NCBI RefSeq assembly: GCF_910592395.1
Contig: NC_088309.1
Coordinates: forward strand, 21,206,599 to 21,270,598
DNA: 64,000 nucleotides
Source: Lineus longissimus
Taxonomy: Eukaryota; Nemertea; Pilidiophora; Heteronemertea; Lineidae
Reading direction: 5' to 3'
This document shows, in pieces, positions 34,886 to 47,910 of this stretch (positions within the stretch are counted from its first letter, which is position 1; each line of letters opens with the position of its first letter). The notes under the pieces were generated by a model that was given only the letters and a program-made list of their open reading frames with translations, did no database searches and was not told where the DNA came from. The translations under genes and the position numbers were made by a program.

Positions 34886-36077
34886 TGTTACCTGGACAGA
34901 TCTGGAAAGTGGAGGGGAATATTCAAGAATTACGGACGACAAAATCGAAATTTCCGCGACACAATTTTAATGATATGCTGAACGAACTACAATGGCGAAA
35001 TACATACATGAAAGAGAAATATTGTCACATAACAGCCCTTTGACCTTTAGAAATGTGTACAATCAAAATACCAGTGATATCTATAGTAATTATACCCGAT
35101 ATAGGCCCACTGCCTATATAATCCAAGTATATACAATAAACATTAGAGTGACTAGCCGTGCTAGTTAATCTAAAAGAAATTGACAGAGTTAGGCCTAAAC
35201 CTGAGAAAACATCAAGAAATCCCCGCACACAAAGTGTTAAAACCCGCAAAAACCCAAGAATTTCCGTGATTCACATTTTGATTCACATGTCATTTGGAAT
35301 GCGTGCGTCTCTCCGAATACGGAAAGCGGTTTACAAATATGGCAAAAATCTGTGACGTATTTAAAATCCCTTTAAACTTCCAACCAATCACAGCATCGCA
35401 CTTTCCCAAATATGGCACATCTGACCTATTCATCGCTGACGTGACCCCAGCCACAGCCAATCAGAGCGTCGCCTGATGTCAACAATACCAACGCGGTTGC
35501 ATTGTTGACACTGTGTTCGAAACTAAAATCCCCGTTTCTGACATGAAACGTTAATCAAACATATGGAAACTTTATACAACAAAAATATACCTTAGCGTGA
35601 CTTCTCTGAAGAATAGTTGCGAACATTACATTCCCATTAAAGAATAGTTTGAAGCCCAAAATCCTTGACTGACGCTCAAGCGCGCACAGCTGATCCAGTC
35701 ATTCTGACAGCCCGAGGCTCGACGCTCAACAAATTTGCCGAAAACTATTTACAAACATCTCTAACCTTTTGCATGTCAATATACATCTGATCTACCAGTT
35801 TTACTACACATGACTAAATGATTTAAGGTTACTTACCTGGAAAGTGGAGGGGAATATTCAAGAATTACGGACGACAAAATCGAAATTTCCGCGACACAAT
35901 TTTAATGATATGCTGAACGAACTACGCAGGCGCGAACTATTCCTACGACGTTCTCAGAAACGTAATCCCCGCGTCATTCTGTGCTTCGCTCAAGATCCAC
36001 TCATTTGCCAAAAAAAATGTGTCCCCCTTTTCTCGATGACTCAAACTCATACCGCCGCATAAACTCATACCGTCACA
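34886..36077 (-). repeat. 5' LTR (element sense), 1192 bp
   Basis: It has the same length as 27223-28414 and matches it apart from one noticed substitution. Bounds are TG...CA, with CATG just outside at 36078-36081. In element sense it should hold the promoter. No confident TATA box or poly(A) signal was assigned. Confidence 0.95.
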
Positions 36078-36081
36078 CATG

Positions 36082-38103
36082 GACAAACAAACAACATGTT
36101 CAGAGGCTCACAGAAGAGCAGTGCAGTGCGAGTGTTGGCAAAGCATTTGCACTCGATTTGCAAGCCAAAAGTGGAAAGGATTTTGTGTTTACAAAATTAA
36201 AATACTACTTCCGTAAAATTGACACACCAACACCATTTCAATTAACATTCAGGGCATTCACCATATTCTTTTGCATCATTGAAACATACGCAACATATCA
36301 TCAAAAGTTGATAAATGCGATTTACAGGCACTTTTGTAGACACCTCTACCTCAGAAAAACACAAATTTTTACCACTGTTGTGGTTGTCGGTTTGACGAAT
36401 TCCGCCGGTACCTTTTCGAGTTGGAAACAGACCTTCAGCGCCGCTCGGTAGTAGAGACAAGGACTTGCCTTCCGTCAAAGGGGTCATGTCACCTTTGTAT
36501 ATAGCATTAGTTGTCCGTAATGCAAAATGTACTCCTTGCTTTCCATTCAGTGACAGTGACAGCTGCAGCCGGAAGACATTGGAACAGCCATCCATGAAGA
36601 CATTGTCACAACTGGGTGTAGTTCGTCTGCTTTTGGGCAAGCAAGCATAAATCGACAATGTTGATGGGACATGTTTAAATAGGATGTTACTGGAGAAACT
36701 ACTTTACTCTCAATCATTCCGTCCTTGAAAAAGCTATATATACTGATGCTTAGCTGTCGATATGCGACAGATTCTTTTGCAGCAAGTCCATGTGATTAAG
36801 CGGGTCTAGAATACCCAAAACCACTCTGAAAATTTGTCATTAGCAAACTAAAGAAATAAACTGGTCTTTTGTATGTCTATCTGTCTTCACCTCCAAGGCC
36901 TACCTCTGTCACTAACATAACTTACAGTTTATAAAATTGGCCATCAGAAAGACAGCTAAACAAAGAATGGGGTTGGGGTGGCGGCATGCACATCGGTCTC
37001 AATACTAATGGCCTCCACATCCTGATGTGCAATTAAGTGTGAATCCTTACAGTAACACATTCACTGCTTGTAGCAGATCCTGCCAAAATGATCAAACTGT
37101 TTATCCCAAATCCCAACAGTTTGTCTATTGAGACCCACAAACTCTTGTTGAGAATCGGGCAGGCCTTCCAACTTGAGAAGCTGGCCTGCATGTCCATCCT
37201 GGGAAAGCAGTAAATTTTTCCATAATATATGGTGGAAAAACTGTGGTGCTCGAGTCTTCAAATGAAAACATTGTGTTCATCTGGTAATAATGAGGTTCTC
37301 CAAACAAGATTTGCATCACATATAGACAAAGACAATTGTTCAATGCAAAGAATTTAAAAGAAAGATTTATGTTACAAAGCTATTTAATTCAGAAAAACAT
37401 CACGTTTTGGACACAATTTACAGTGATAAAAATTACTCTTTTGAAGGGTGTTCTTAAAACATACAATGATACTGCAGTAGCAATTCAAATTTAGCCTCTT
37501 TGGTGGGTTTTCATATCGTATTTAAATACATACTTGAGCATTTTTTCACATCAAAATATGAAAGACAACCAGAAGTTTGCCTCTTTCTTAGACAAACAAA
37601 ACTTCAAACTGGACATTTCTGAAAACAAAGTATATAAAATTGATTGTTGCTTGCTCATAATCACAGGTCACGCATACATAATACTATAGAACCTCTCCAT
37701 CAAAAGGACACCCTCCGGAGTGGTGTCCTTAATAGAGAGGTGACTGCTGAGGAAGGTTCCACTGTTAGATGTTATCAATGATGTTCCAAGTATCACCAGC
37801 CAGCACTACTCGAATTGATATGTACACCATGTGCCACCTTGGGTACAATAAACACTTATAATTTTCAAAGACTTGTACTTATAGCGTCTACACAGTATGT
37901 TGAAAACATGTCAAACAGAACTTTTCTGCGATTCAAATACAATGTAGATCTTGCACCCTAGTGCGCCCATAAGCAGAAATACTGTAAACTGTAGGAAAAG
38001 CATGTTTTCGCACACATTTAGGGCCGCAGAAATAAAGGGGCTTACAGTACACAAAAGTACTCACTAAACCACACAAAGGAGAGAGCTAGATCTGTTCCTT
38101 TCG
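36082..38103. other. Intergenic DNA between the LTR element and the GT32 gene
   Basis: A 138-codon minus-strand open frame at 36242-36658 has no ATG start and no family match; it could be chance. A copy of dispersed repeat R1 lies at 37685-37772. Otherwise AT-rich, with the 3' untranslated region of the GT32 gene expected near the right side. Confidence 0.5.
37685..37772. repeat. Dispersed repeat, family R1 (short, near-complete copy)
   Basis: The left side reads TAGAACCTCTCCATCAAAAGG and the right side GAGGAAGGTTCCACTGTTA, an inverted pair (GAACCTC against GAGG-AGGTTC). The centre has an internal inverted pair GGACACC...GGTGTCC. The total of about 88 bp is the most compact copy in the window and looks like a MITE. 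Confidence 0.55.
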
Positions 38104-39294
38104 TCATAAGTTACTCCCGTTTGCCATTTTTTCCAGCATCTCTTTTATATTTTTTGCATGCGGCACAAGTTTGAATAAATTTTGTGATTGGTTCTTATCA
38201 ATTCCATAATACGTATGAACCCACTTGTGGTCAGTCACGGCCTCAGGAGGAGGCTTATTTGCATAATTCTCCCTTTTCATCTGATCACAAATTTTCTGCG
38301 CAAGTGCACTTGGCTGTTTTGACCCACATTTCTCTTTGGCTAAACTCAGTGCATTTTGTGCTACAGTTGGTAAAAAGGTATTTGGATTCCCTAAATATAA
38401 CGTTTCGCTTTCTGTGTAGCTGTTTTTCTTCGATCTTTCATACTCTGTAACTAAGCGATCAATCATTTTTGGGCCAGTTTTATCCATGACCTCGCCCTTA
38501 CCACCTCGTGCTGCATTCGATGGCAAACGTTCCAAGACCAGACTAAAGAATGGATGCTTTGGCCTAGCGGCCATTAAAGCATTGCACGCAAGCCGTGTTT
38601 TGTGCCAAAATATCACTGTATGCAGCCAGGGTTCTTGAGCAATGACACAGTTATGTTCATGAGACAGGTAATCAAAGGGTTTCAGAGCCTCCATGTCCAT
38701 ATCAGCATACAATCCACCAAACTCGTGCAGAATGAAATAACGCATTGCATCTGCACGGTGTATATTCTGCGGGTATCTCTTATACATGTCGTAGTGCTGC
38801 GGATATTTCATTTTGATAAACGCGTCGGCATCGTTATCCGTCCAGAACCAATACTCCCATTCAGGATTGACTTGGTGCCACGTTTTAACCAATTCAACAA
38901 ATTTTGCTGGAATATCATAATTTATCCAAGTCTGATGAATAATACGAGGGATTCGAAAACCTTGACTAGTGATTTTAGAAATGTTTTTGATATCCTTGTC
39001 GAGGTAGACAATCGGTAACTTCGGCATATCCACGTTGGTGTTGATTACGTGAGATAGAACCTTGTCTTTTAGCAGTCGTAGATAGTCACTGTTATTACTT
39101 TGCGTTGGCAGGATTCTGATTTCCATCTGGAGACCCTTTGCGACAAGTTTACCAGGACTTTCACTGTTGGTGGGAATTCCTCCGTTTAATGAGACCATCT
39201 GCATCACCAAGAAGGTGACCGTGGCAACTGCTGTAAACAGTATCAAGTAGAGGATGATAGAGAGTGAGCATCGGTATCGAAAATGTGCCATCAT
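38104..39294 (-). CDS. GT32-family glycosyltransferase, OCH1-like type II membrane protein (396 aa)
   Basis: One uninterrupted coding exon. The N-terminus has a short cytoplasmic tail and one membrane anchor (about residues 11-33, SIILYLILFTAVATVTF), typical of Golgi transferases. The GT32 (Gly_transf_sug) signature follows. It consists of IPRIIHQTW at 115-123, WTDNDAD near 151-157, RADAMRY at 180-186 and the metal-binding DxD within YADMDME (D198, D200). The family moves a sugar from a nucleotide donor to glycans or sphingolipids; donor and acceptor cannot be told here. The start is the first of two adjacent ATGs. A good acceptor (TTTTTTTGCAG) ends about 8 bases upstream of the ATG, so an upstream non-coding exon is likely. 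A candidate donor for it (CTTACAG/GTAAGT) lies at about 40170. Confidence 0.88.
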   Translation of the reverse strand: MMAHFRYRCSLSIILYLILFTAVATVTFLVMQMVSLNGGIPTNSESPGKLVAKGLQMEIRILPTQSNNSDYLRLLKDKVLSHVINTNVDMPKLPIVYLDKDIKNISKITSQGFRIPRIIHQTWINYDIPAKFVELVKTWHQVNPEWEYWFWTDNDADAFIKMKYPQHYDMYKRYPQNIHRADAMRYFILHEFGGLYADMDMEALKPFDYLSHEHNCVIAQEPWLHTVIFWHKTRLACNALMAARPKHPFFSLVLERLPSNAARGGKGEVMDKTGPKMIDRLVTEYERSKKNSYTESETLYLGNPNTFLPTVAQNALSLAKEKCGSKQPSALAQKICDQMKRENYANKPPPEAVTDHKWVHTYYGIDKNQSQNLFKLVPHAKNIKEMLEKMANGSNL

Positions 39295-39341
39295 TTGACC
39301 ACCTGCAAAAAAACAAGGACAATTTCAATGCATAGATTAAC

Positions 39342-39569
39342 CAATTTTCTACAGAAGGACAGATATGTGGATTTGGTGCATCATTCCATTTGCGTTTTAT
39401 AAAAAAGACTTACATGAATAACAGTGTTACAACTCGTACAATGGCTAAGAATTGTCAATTTTCTACAGAAGGACAGATATGTGGATTTGGTGCATCATTC
39501 CATTTGCGTTTTATAAAAAAGACTTACATGAATAACAGTGTTACAACTCGTACAATGGCTAAGAATTGT
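39342..39569. repeat. Perfect 114-bp tandem duplication
   Basis: Units 39342-39455 and 39456-39569 are identical over all 114 bases, beginning CAATTTTCTACAGAAGG and ending GCTAAGAATTGT. It lies in the presumed 5' leader intron of the GT32 gene. The lack of differences means it is recent or an assembly artefact. Confidence 0.95.
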
Positions 39570-42500
39570 ACATACAATAAGAAAGAACTCAACTGCCACA
39601 GAACAGCACATTTGTATAGACCTACTCTGTTTGTTCCGAAATGATAGTCTAAACATATACTACCAAGCATGGTTTAAGTACCGCATATAAATTTCAAAAA
39701 TTGTGTTGTGTGCAAAGACACAAATCAATAAATACAATGTTTCGGCAAAATGGCATTGTGTTATGTTTTCTGGAGCCACCAGTTTTTAAGCTTACATGTA
39801 CAGTGAACATGAGTGAGAGTACCCTTGACCTCCACTTTAAGAAAACAAATACGTGGGCCTTTTTAGACATGTTTCACCCCAGGCACAACAAATATTAGCC
39901 AACAACAAATAGTTTTCAGAACGATACTCTCATAGCACATTTTACTTACATGTATTGTCAAAACTGAATTTAGGAACAGCTGCAGTGAGGCAAGGTTGTA
40001 ACTATACCCTTGATTAGATACATGTAATGTGACAAAAACAACCTCGTACACTTCAGTGAGTCTATAAACTTTGCCTCCAAGTCCTGACATCATTATACCC
40101 TCCAGGTCTTAGCATTCCAGCGTTTATACTTCACATTCACAAGACATCATGTAGAAATAGAATAACTTACCTGTAAGCCTGTACAGTGTGAGTGCGTGAA
40201 AGTTCTCACATGTCCCACTCAGTGACTGCAAAAGGATGTCACACACAACTGTGATGAAACAAACAGCATGTTTGGTCATACGGCGTCAACGTGCTAATAA
40301 AAATGGCCACACCATTACATCATTTTGTACATGCACCAACCTGGAAGTATTAGGCAAAAAATATAAGTTTAATAGAAGAATCTTACTATACTTTTCTGAT
40401 CTCCGAGGCCACTCTTAAGCAGAGTAGACAGCGCATCAATCAGGGCCAGTCTGAGGAGACAGGAGTGATCTCATGAACTACCACAATAATGGAGTGCTAC
40501 ATCACTCTCCTGGTCGAACCAACCTAAACTCATATAAATGACATCACTCTAATCAAGCTCCCATGAGAAACCCCACAGGAGTGAAAGTCTGATAGCTCCC
40601 GGGTACGTATGTCTCCTGACCAGCCCAGATCTATCAAACAAATATTTCTTCATAAATGCAATACAAGTATATTAGGACATATTGGCATGAGGATGTTTTG
40701 ACTGGTATTATTATGAAATGTTATGCAAATTGTAAATTTATAATGCTACAGTGTTATAAGTTATTACAATGTCTGCCAACCACTTAAGTATTTACGTCTT
40801 ATGCATATTTTATGAGTCCTTGTCATGTTTGCAGTTTCCTCCAGAACTGAATCAGCGTTTGCTTTATTTTACCAGCACCAATCAGTCTATTGTATTAAAC
40901 CTCGTTGGACATGTTCGGACTCCTTATGTACATGTATGGTGCACAGATTTCAAACCTAAGTAAGTTTTAGAATGCATACAATACAACCAATTTACTTCAA
41001 GTACAATACCATGAAGGTAGTCAGCTGAACAATCACCCCTGCTCACTCCCGCTCCAGTAATTTCCACCAGTTTTTTTTGTGGGAGTGATGGACGACGCCC
41101 ATGACCATCTTTGCTTAAAACTTGAATTGCTAACACTGCTACTCTAAACAGTCAGATGCTGGATGCCTCAATTGCCAAAGGCCCTTGATTATTGATACCG
41201 ATGGCCCATGAGTCTGCATGGCCTCTACTACGTGTGTACCACACCACTACTATACTACCAGTTTTGGGTGTGGCATGCATTGCAATCTACACCGACACTT
41301 GGTCTTTAGTCAGTAATCATCAACAAACCAACCAAGTACATATCCATCATCACACTTATTCAACAATATAATAACTTAAAAGATTTTAGAATCGGAACAA
41401 GGACATTACCAAAATAAGTTGTGCTTGTTGCATTTTTTTCTGGGACACCCTGTTAACTGAGAACAATGATTGAAATAGCAACGCCAAACAACTCGGCAAA
41501 ACCCTTGAAAATCAGTATCCACGACGTTCACAGTGTTGTCATGACAAGTGCTATGTAAGTTAGTTGTAACCAAAGCAGCAAAACGACAAATCGGAGACAA
41601 TTTACCTCACAAATGAAGAATTTCTTTACAAAACTAAACAGAAATGACAGGCAAACATGAACGTTGTTCATCACGCATGTCATGCATGTCATTGTCATGC
41701 ATGTCATGCATTCATGTTCATGTCCTTTCACCCGTTCCGTTGTTGTGGTAGTTGTGAAGGCTCAAGTCTTCCAGAGTAACCGGGGAGTGGCCTGGCGACA
41801 AATCCCATAGACTCCTCTCTGGCAGTGATTGGGCTAGCTCCTCCATTCCTGGCTTAGTCTATCAACAATATTGCATGTCTGTGCCCCCATCATGTAATTA
41901 AACTGGACAACAGGATCCAATCGCATCTTTGAAGCTCTCTCCACAGTGATCGAGTGACCAAGTTGCCTTTGTGTTCTCACAGGGGGGGGGGGGGGGCAAT
42001 GAGCTGGGAGTATGTGTGTGCAGAACACCAGTTCCATACTCTAGCTAGCTGCATGAAAAAAATATGTCTTTGCCAACATCTAGGAACCCTGCATCTTCAA
42101 ATATCACAGATGCCACGTCCAATAGTCAAGAACAGGACAGCTGCTTACAAAGAATTCACACAAAGACAATACGATTCAAGATTTAGCAACAAATTTATTG
42201 TTGCAAATTGATAATGGACTCGGTTCATTATAAATGCCAAGAAATTTACATCTTATAAGAGTTATATTCAAAGGAATGGTCAAGGGACTCTATAATAGCT
42301 ATCATTTCTAATCTTTCTTGGAAAAAAACTTTGAATCGGACAATGAAAATCCCAGGCCATTTCCAAGGGGCTCCACAAAATTAACCGTGTGAGAAAGTCC
42401 CTTAATTTTTAGAATAAACACCTCTTTCTGCCTCCCATGCTTGCTACGCTTACCTATTCCTACACTCCAAGCAGTGATTGAAAAAACGGAGATGACCGTG

Positions 42501-43878
42501 TTTGCACGCTGCAACTGCTTTAGGAGTGTAACCTAACCACACATCCGAGGACAGTAAACAGATGATACTGAGACCCTCTTAGAAAAAGATATTTGAAGGG
42601 TTCAATGAAATTTTTTCATGGTATACAGTATGTGATTAATATTTGATTGTCAAAGTCAGACACAATTTACATGAAGGGCAATTAAAGGAAGCAATACTGA
42701 ACTGCACAGGTACTGGTTGCCTCACGTAACACTATTAGGGTGGAGCTACAGGAAACAGTTTCCGTCATTAAGAATCTATGATGGACCCATGGTACGATGA
42801 GAATTTTGTCATAGTTTCGGTAAATAGTTCAATGAGTGAATGGAAGGTTAGCATATTTTACAGGCTGTTTTTGACGTATTGCATTCATTATCCTACACAC
42901 ACACGCGCAGATGCACACACACTCAAACAAACTGCACATTGTCCAATCGCATTCTGAGTCACGTAAAAGTAATACAGGATTATTAGTGAGCTATGAGGTA
43001 TAGATATTTCCACAAGAATAAGTGAGTTACATGCAATCATTCTTTGCAAGATACATTCAATACTATTTACTGGTTGGAAGTTCCTGATGATGTATGCAAC
43101 AGAAATTCAAACTGGCCTCCATAATCAATGCCATTTCTTCACAAAGCCTGTAATTATTACAACTCAAATGTCCGTTTTGAATTTTTCTGACAAAGAAATG
43201 GAATCATTGAATTTATCACAGGTAAATACACACAGTAGAAACATCTCAAAAAGGACACCCGAAGGACAGTACATCAGTCAAGACGCATCGGTTTTTGCAC
43301 TCCGATTTGACCTTAAATTCCTCTGTACATTTTTATATGTTGAATATCTTTCTCAATGGATCCAAACCAGGTCTTCAGAAGACATAGCATGCTAAAAACA
43401 GAAGTCTAATTTTTGGAAGTGTCCACCTTGGGTCAACTGTGCCTCCATTGTCTCCAAATGTGATCCTTTGTCTGTTAAATCATCGAAGTCCTTTAAAACA
43501 GTTGAATTAGAACCTCATAAGAATCGTCAGATTTGAACGCAATGTCAATACTATATACAAATATGCACTGAAATGTTTGTGGTAGATGTGAAGAGTTTTG
43601 CTGCAAAAGGCCATATACTAATATAATATATATAGAGGTCAACATGGCATTGTCTGTACATGACAAACAAGTTGGCAGTCAATTTCAAGCAGCCCTTTCA
43701 ACCATAATGGAAGAAATTCATATGCAGTAGCCCAAAAATTTGCTTAAACTTTCCTCCAGCCACAAAGATGGCTATACAGTATAAAGCCTTTTGAGACAAA
43801 ACTCATCATTCACACCAGCAAACATGGAATCTCATGGTTCACACAGCAGTTCTTAATGACTAATGATATCACATTATG
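39570..43878. other. Region between GT32 and Rogdi, no coding sequence found
   Basis: It contains the presumed leader intron of the GT32 gene and the 3' untranslated region of Rogdi. Low-complexity parts are a CATGCATGTC-type stretch at about 41675-41720, a G run at about 41983-41996 and a CA-rich patch at about 42897-42930. AATAAA on the minus strand (TTTATT at about 42193-42198) could end the Rogdi transcript. Confidence 0.5.
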
Positions 43879-46800
43879 CTAGGAGGAATTGGCACAACAT
43901 GCTGAGGTTTGCCGATCACATTTCGGACTCGTCGGGTGGAGGTCTTCCCTGATGAATACTTTGACCTGGAAAAGATTATGAAAATAATCGTTTCATGACA
44001 ATACTTCTATATATTTGTAATTCAAACATGGTCACTGAGAAATTTCGACATAATATTTTGATGGTCACTGGTCTAAAAAATTTAAACAAGCCCATTTCAG
44101 TTGCTTCTTCAAAATCTTAATAGCAACAAACACAATGTATTTTATCGAAAAACAGTCAAAACATGGCTTCATCATTCCTGCCACTTCAACTTACTTTATC
44201 TCTAAGTTGTTGACAGAGTTGTAGTGCAAGCGTGAAAAGGACGATTGTTTCATTTAACCATGGCACAGCACATTCCACCTGAAAGAAGAACAGATCAATG
44301 TGTGTCATATTTACTAACATACGGTTTTATCACCTTTTTCATCTGGCAGCGTTTGCGCTTGCCCAAGTCTCAGGGTGCACAAGAATTTCTTCAATTTCCT
44401 GATCGATCAAATTAGGGATTACCTTGTTAAAATGAGCACGTACCTGATATCTAGCACCAATATCATACCTCTGATTCTGATTTAAAGTGAGTTGATAGAC
44501 AGCTAATATTAATTTCTGAGCTTGGACGTAAAAGCTGAGAACCGTGTCGTGCGGTACAGGTGGGTTCAATGTTTTCTGAAAGAATAATTTAAATAATAGT
44601 TTATTTGACTTTTTACAGCAATGGAGTGAGATAGGGAACACCACATAAAGATAAACAATGCTTGTATAGTATCAAACAGACAGTTACTACTCACCATATA
44701 TCTATTGTGTACCAGCTCTTCTAGTGTTTTTCGCTTCGGTACCACTAAACTACTTCTACTTAGAGTCAGTAACCGTATCACTTCATCTAAAAGCTGAAAA
44801 CAAGACAGAAATTTCTTTCAAAATTTTAACTCAACCTGTTTTCATTGGCACTGAGAGGATATACAGGTGGCACATGTAATCTTTATATTACTCAAGATTG
44901 GGAGCTTTACACTCTTTGTCACAGATGCATAAGTATCACATTCCACAGAATGAAGTTGAGGCTACTGTCTAACCGACTGGCCCAAAGAAGATTGCTGAGT
45001 CACATCGGAGGAGCTACGTTGATTCCTGGCCCAACCTATTGAAATACTGGGCTGTCAGACTACAAGTACGTCAATGGCCAAGGAAAGACCCAACATGAAG
45101 ACAGTAGCCAATCAGCGTCACCTGCATCGGGTTAGGATCTAAATCTGGTCAATCTGCTACCTGCGCCAATGATGTGTTTACCACTTGGTGTTCCTCTTAC
45201 AAATAGCCCCCATATTTCCCCCTTGCCAACACAAAATATAACCCAAAATGTCAATACTCACTGTTAAGATTTCACTGCCACTCTTGAACGTGTGATCTTT
45301 ATCTTTTTCACATATATGAAGTAGAGCGTTACATAAGTAATTACCCGCATCTTGTATCTGAAGAAAAGAAATGGAAGTGCTACGGTTCCACTAAAGAGCT
45401 GAAAACTACCTGTGATCAGTATGTGAGTTCCAAAATGGTCTTTGTGTCCTCTCAAATATTTTTTGACTTTTCCGAGCACCAAGCCCAAAATTGCTCTAAA
45501 ATAGGTGCCCTAATTTAATTTTTTGATTCAAGGACTGGGACAACAATAACATTACTGTACGATGGTGCTTGACCTGTAAAAGCCCGCTATGCTGAATGAC
45601 AGACGATAACATTAGTTACCAGAAAAGGTCTGTCCATCTGAGGCTAAGAACCCAGAAGAAGAAGACTTGTGTCCAAAAACCTTACTTGATGTAATCTCCA
45701 TGGTTCATTTGGTTGGATAGCAGACTTTACACCTATGCTTGGCTGTTTATGGATTTTTAAGCTGATATCCTGAAAAACAAAGAAATAGATATTAGATACT
45801 ATATGAACAAAATCACCAAACTACACACAGGGTCAGACACTGACAGCTTTGTTGAAATTTTTATTGAGAACTTCTTTTACACAACTGGAACATTTCACTT
45901 TCAAGTTCAATTTTCAAATTTTTGAACGAACAGAGTTAGGCTTTCAACGAAGGCATGGGCTGAGTACACATGTCCTGGTAGGTTGCCAACAGAATCAATT
46001 CAATTTGAACAATTCCTGGGTATTTCCAACATAATGAGAGTAACACCTGCAAACTTTACCACTCTAATGGGGCCATCATAAAACAACTTCATGAATATTT
46101 GAGCAGGAAAAGTGTCCCACCTCACCATTTTCAAGGTCGGTGACAAACTATCATCAATATTTCAGTGACCTCTGTGAAAGGGGCTGGTGTTCAATACTTA
46201 CAGCTTCACAAATGGAATCTGCCATCAGCGTCACCATACATTTCACATTGGATGAGCCACTGGATAGGAAATAACAAGTTATCAAATCACTTGCAAGTGG
46301 GAGTCTGGGCTCTAATGTACACATGCATACATGGGGGGAGTCTTGAAAAATCAGAAAATTGTGCATGCAAATGTATGTCTAGGCCTAATAAACAAACACC
46401 CCCATATCTCCAAGTTCCAACTGAGTTCATACTCCAAACATCATACATTTTGCAAAAACTTACATCAGCTGCACACTGAACTAAATGAATCAAGCTACTT
46501 ACAAGCATTCAAATGAGACTAATTCATGTCATGAGTTCCATCAGTGTAGATGTTAAAAACATCCAGTGTTATCCAGTGACCATCTAGTGAAAATTTGTCA
46601 CTGGAATGCAGTTCATTCAGACTCTTCAAATAAGCTTCATTTAGTGGAACTTCAGTAGCGCACGCTATATAGCAAGTATTCATGGAATTGAACTCACTTT
46701 GAGCTAGACAGCAGGAATTTCTCAGGCTGCACCAGGTTTTCTTCATCTCCATAATTAATGTTCTGGACAGCAAATCTCCTGCAACACTCCTGTAATTCGT

Positions 46801-47910
46801 GAAAGGTCAAAGCAATTATATCATACCAACACTGACCAATGAAAGATTTTGAGATAATAAAGATAGATAGATATAGTAATGTACAGCACTTGCACCTGAT
46901 TCACATTTGATTTTACTTGTAAGTGCTTTGCCATATTTTTACTTTAGATATATGCATGAATAATCCTGTTCAAGTATCCGCAATCTCCTTTGAATATCAA
47001 AAGAGTTCGATATGCTCTGTGACGAACGTCATAAGCATACAAGCTCAGTACATGGTGTAGGCGAGTAAGGTTTGATGATCAGTTTTTCTGCTGTTTATCA
47101 CATCAGAAACTCTACAGTAAATATTGGCACTTGTGTATTTTCAATTGCATTTGCCTGCACTGAAGTAGATCAACTCTACAATTGTCAAATCTTACTGTGA
47201 GGATACTCTGCGCTTCACTCAATACGCTTTGCACTTCTTCTTTCAGCAGCCATTGGAATTCTCGGTACTGGAATAATGAAGAATTGATGTAGACATTCTG
47301 TGCCTTTTGCACAATGCTGTTTATATTCTGGCATCCTTGACTTTCGCCGCCCATGCATGAAGACCTGCCAATTAGCGTTGTTTTCCTGACACTAGTAGGG
47401 CAAGAATTGTTCGGAGCCGGAGGCCTATTTCATATAGGCCTAGGCCTAATTGAACATCATCCTCATGCCCGATGATGAAGCACACACATTAGTATAGTAT
47501 AAATTAATTATAGATGACATGTCAGTCACACTACAATTCACACATTGAAAGTAAAGTAGGCTTCCCTCACATCCGCACACAGGCATGGCAGATAGTATAG
47601 AGTATAGTGATATCAAGTGAGGAGTTACTGTCATGGTCATGTGATGTGTGTACATCACTATGTTATGTACATGTAATGTATTGTATGCATGTATACACAA
47701 CCAAAACAAGAAAGTAGCAGACAGACCCCATCAAGAAGAGCGAAGTAAGACTTCGTCTAGGCAAAATTATTGGTTTTATTCATTAGAAATTATGTACATT
47801 GTTGGAACTTCAATTCAGGCAATGGATTAATGGAATAATCAGGCCGAAAGTAGAGAAATACGAGGAAAATTTACCATAACATTTTGTTCCTCCTCTTCCG
47901 AATCGGCCAT
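43879..47910 (-). CDS. rogdi: Rogdi homologue (RAVE/rabconnectin-3 associated), 10 exons, 286 aa
   Basis: Exons from the 5' end: 47875-47910, 47196-47267, 46698-46789, 46202-46259, 45686-45769, 45262-45357, 44695-44793, 44423-44575, 44195-44278, 43879-43965. The total is 861 bases with all phases matching. Recognisable Rogdi blocks in order are [14 protein letters not shown] near the N-terminus, [12 protein letters not shown] and [15 protein letters not shown] in the middle, and [15 protein letters not shown] and [15 protein letters not shown] toward the C-terminus. The length equals human ROGDI (287 aa) within one residue. The C-terminal tail after VKVFIREDL is diverged. In animals Rogdi works with DMXL and WDR7 proteins in assembling V-ATPase, and in neurons it supports synaptic function (ROGDI loss causes Kohlschutter-Tonz syndrome). 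The start ATG 47910 opens [12 protein letters not shown], just before the conserved region. Confidence 0.93.

Larger units (their letters stand above)
27223..36077 (-). mobile_element. Complete Ty3/gypsy-type LTR retrotransposon (8.86 kb)
   Basis: Two 1192-bp LTRs in direct orientation begin TGTGACGG and end GGTAACA in element sense. They are flanked by CATG at 27219-27222 and 36078-36081, the expected short target duplication. Reading on the minus strand, the order is LTR, tRNA-Pro-like primer site, gag (33585-34820), pol (28933-33588, -1 frame), a purine tract, LTR. Pol order is protease, reverse transcriptase, RNase H, integrase, which is Ty3/gypsy (Metaviridae) order. No third ORF for an envelope is present. 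Intact frames and near-identical LTRs imply recent insertion. It is not a retrovirus of vertebrates by any sign seen here. Confidence 0.95.

Noticed and set aside
36242-36658. 138-codon minus-strand frame beside the LTR element
   Set aside because: No ATG start, no splice-supported extension and no recognisable domain.
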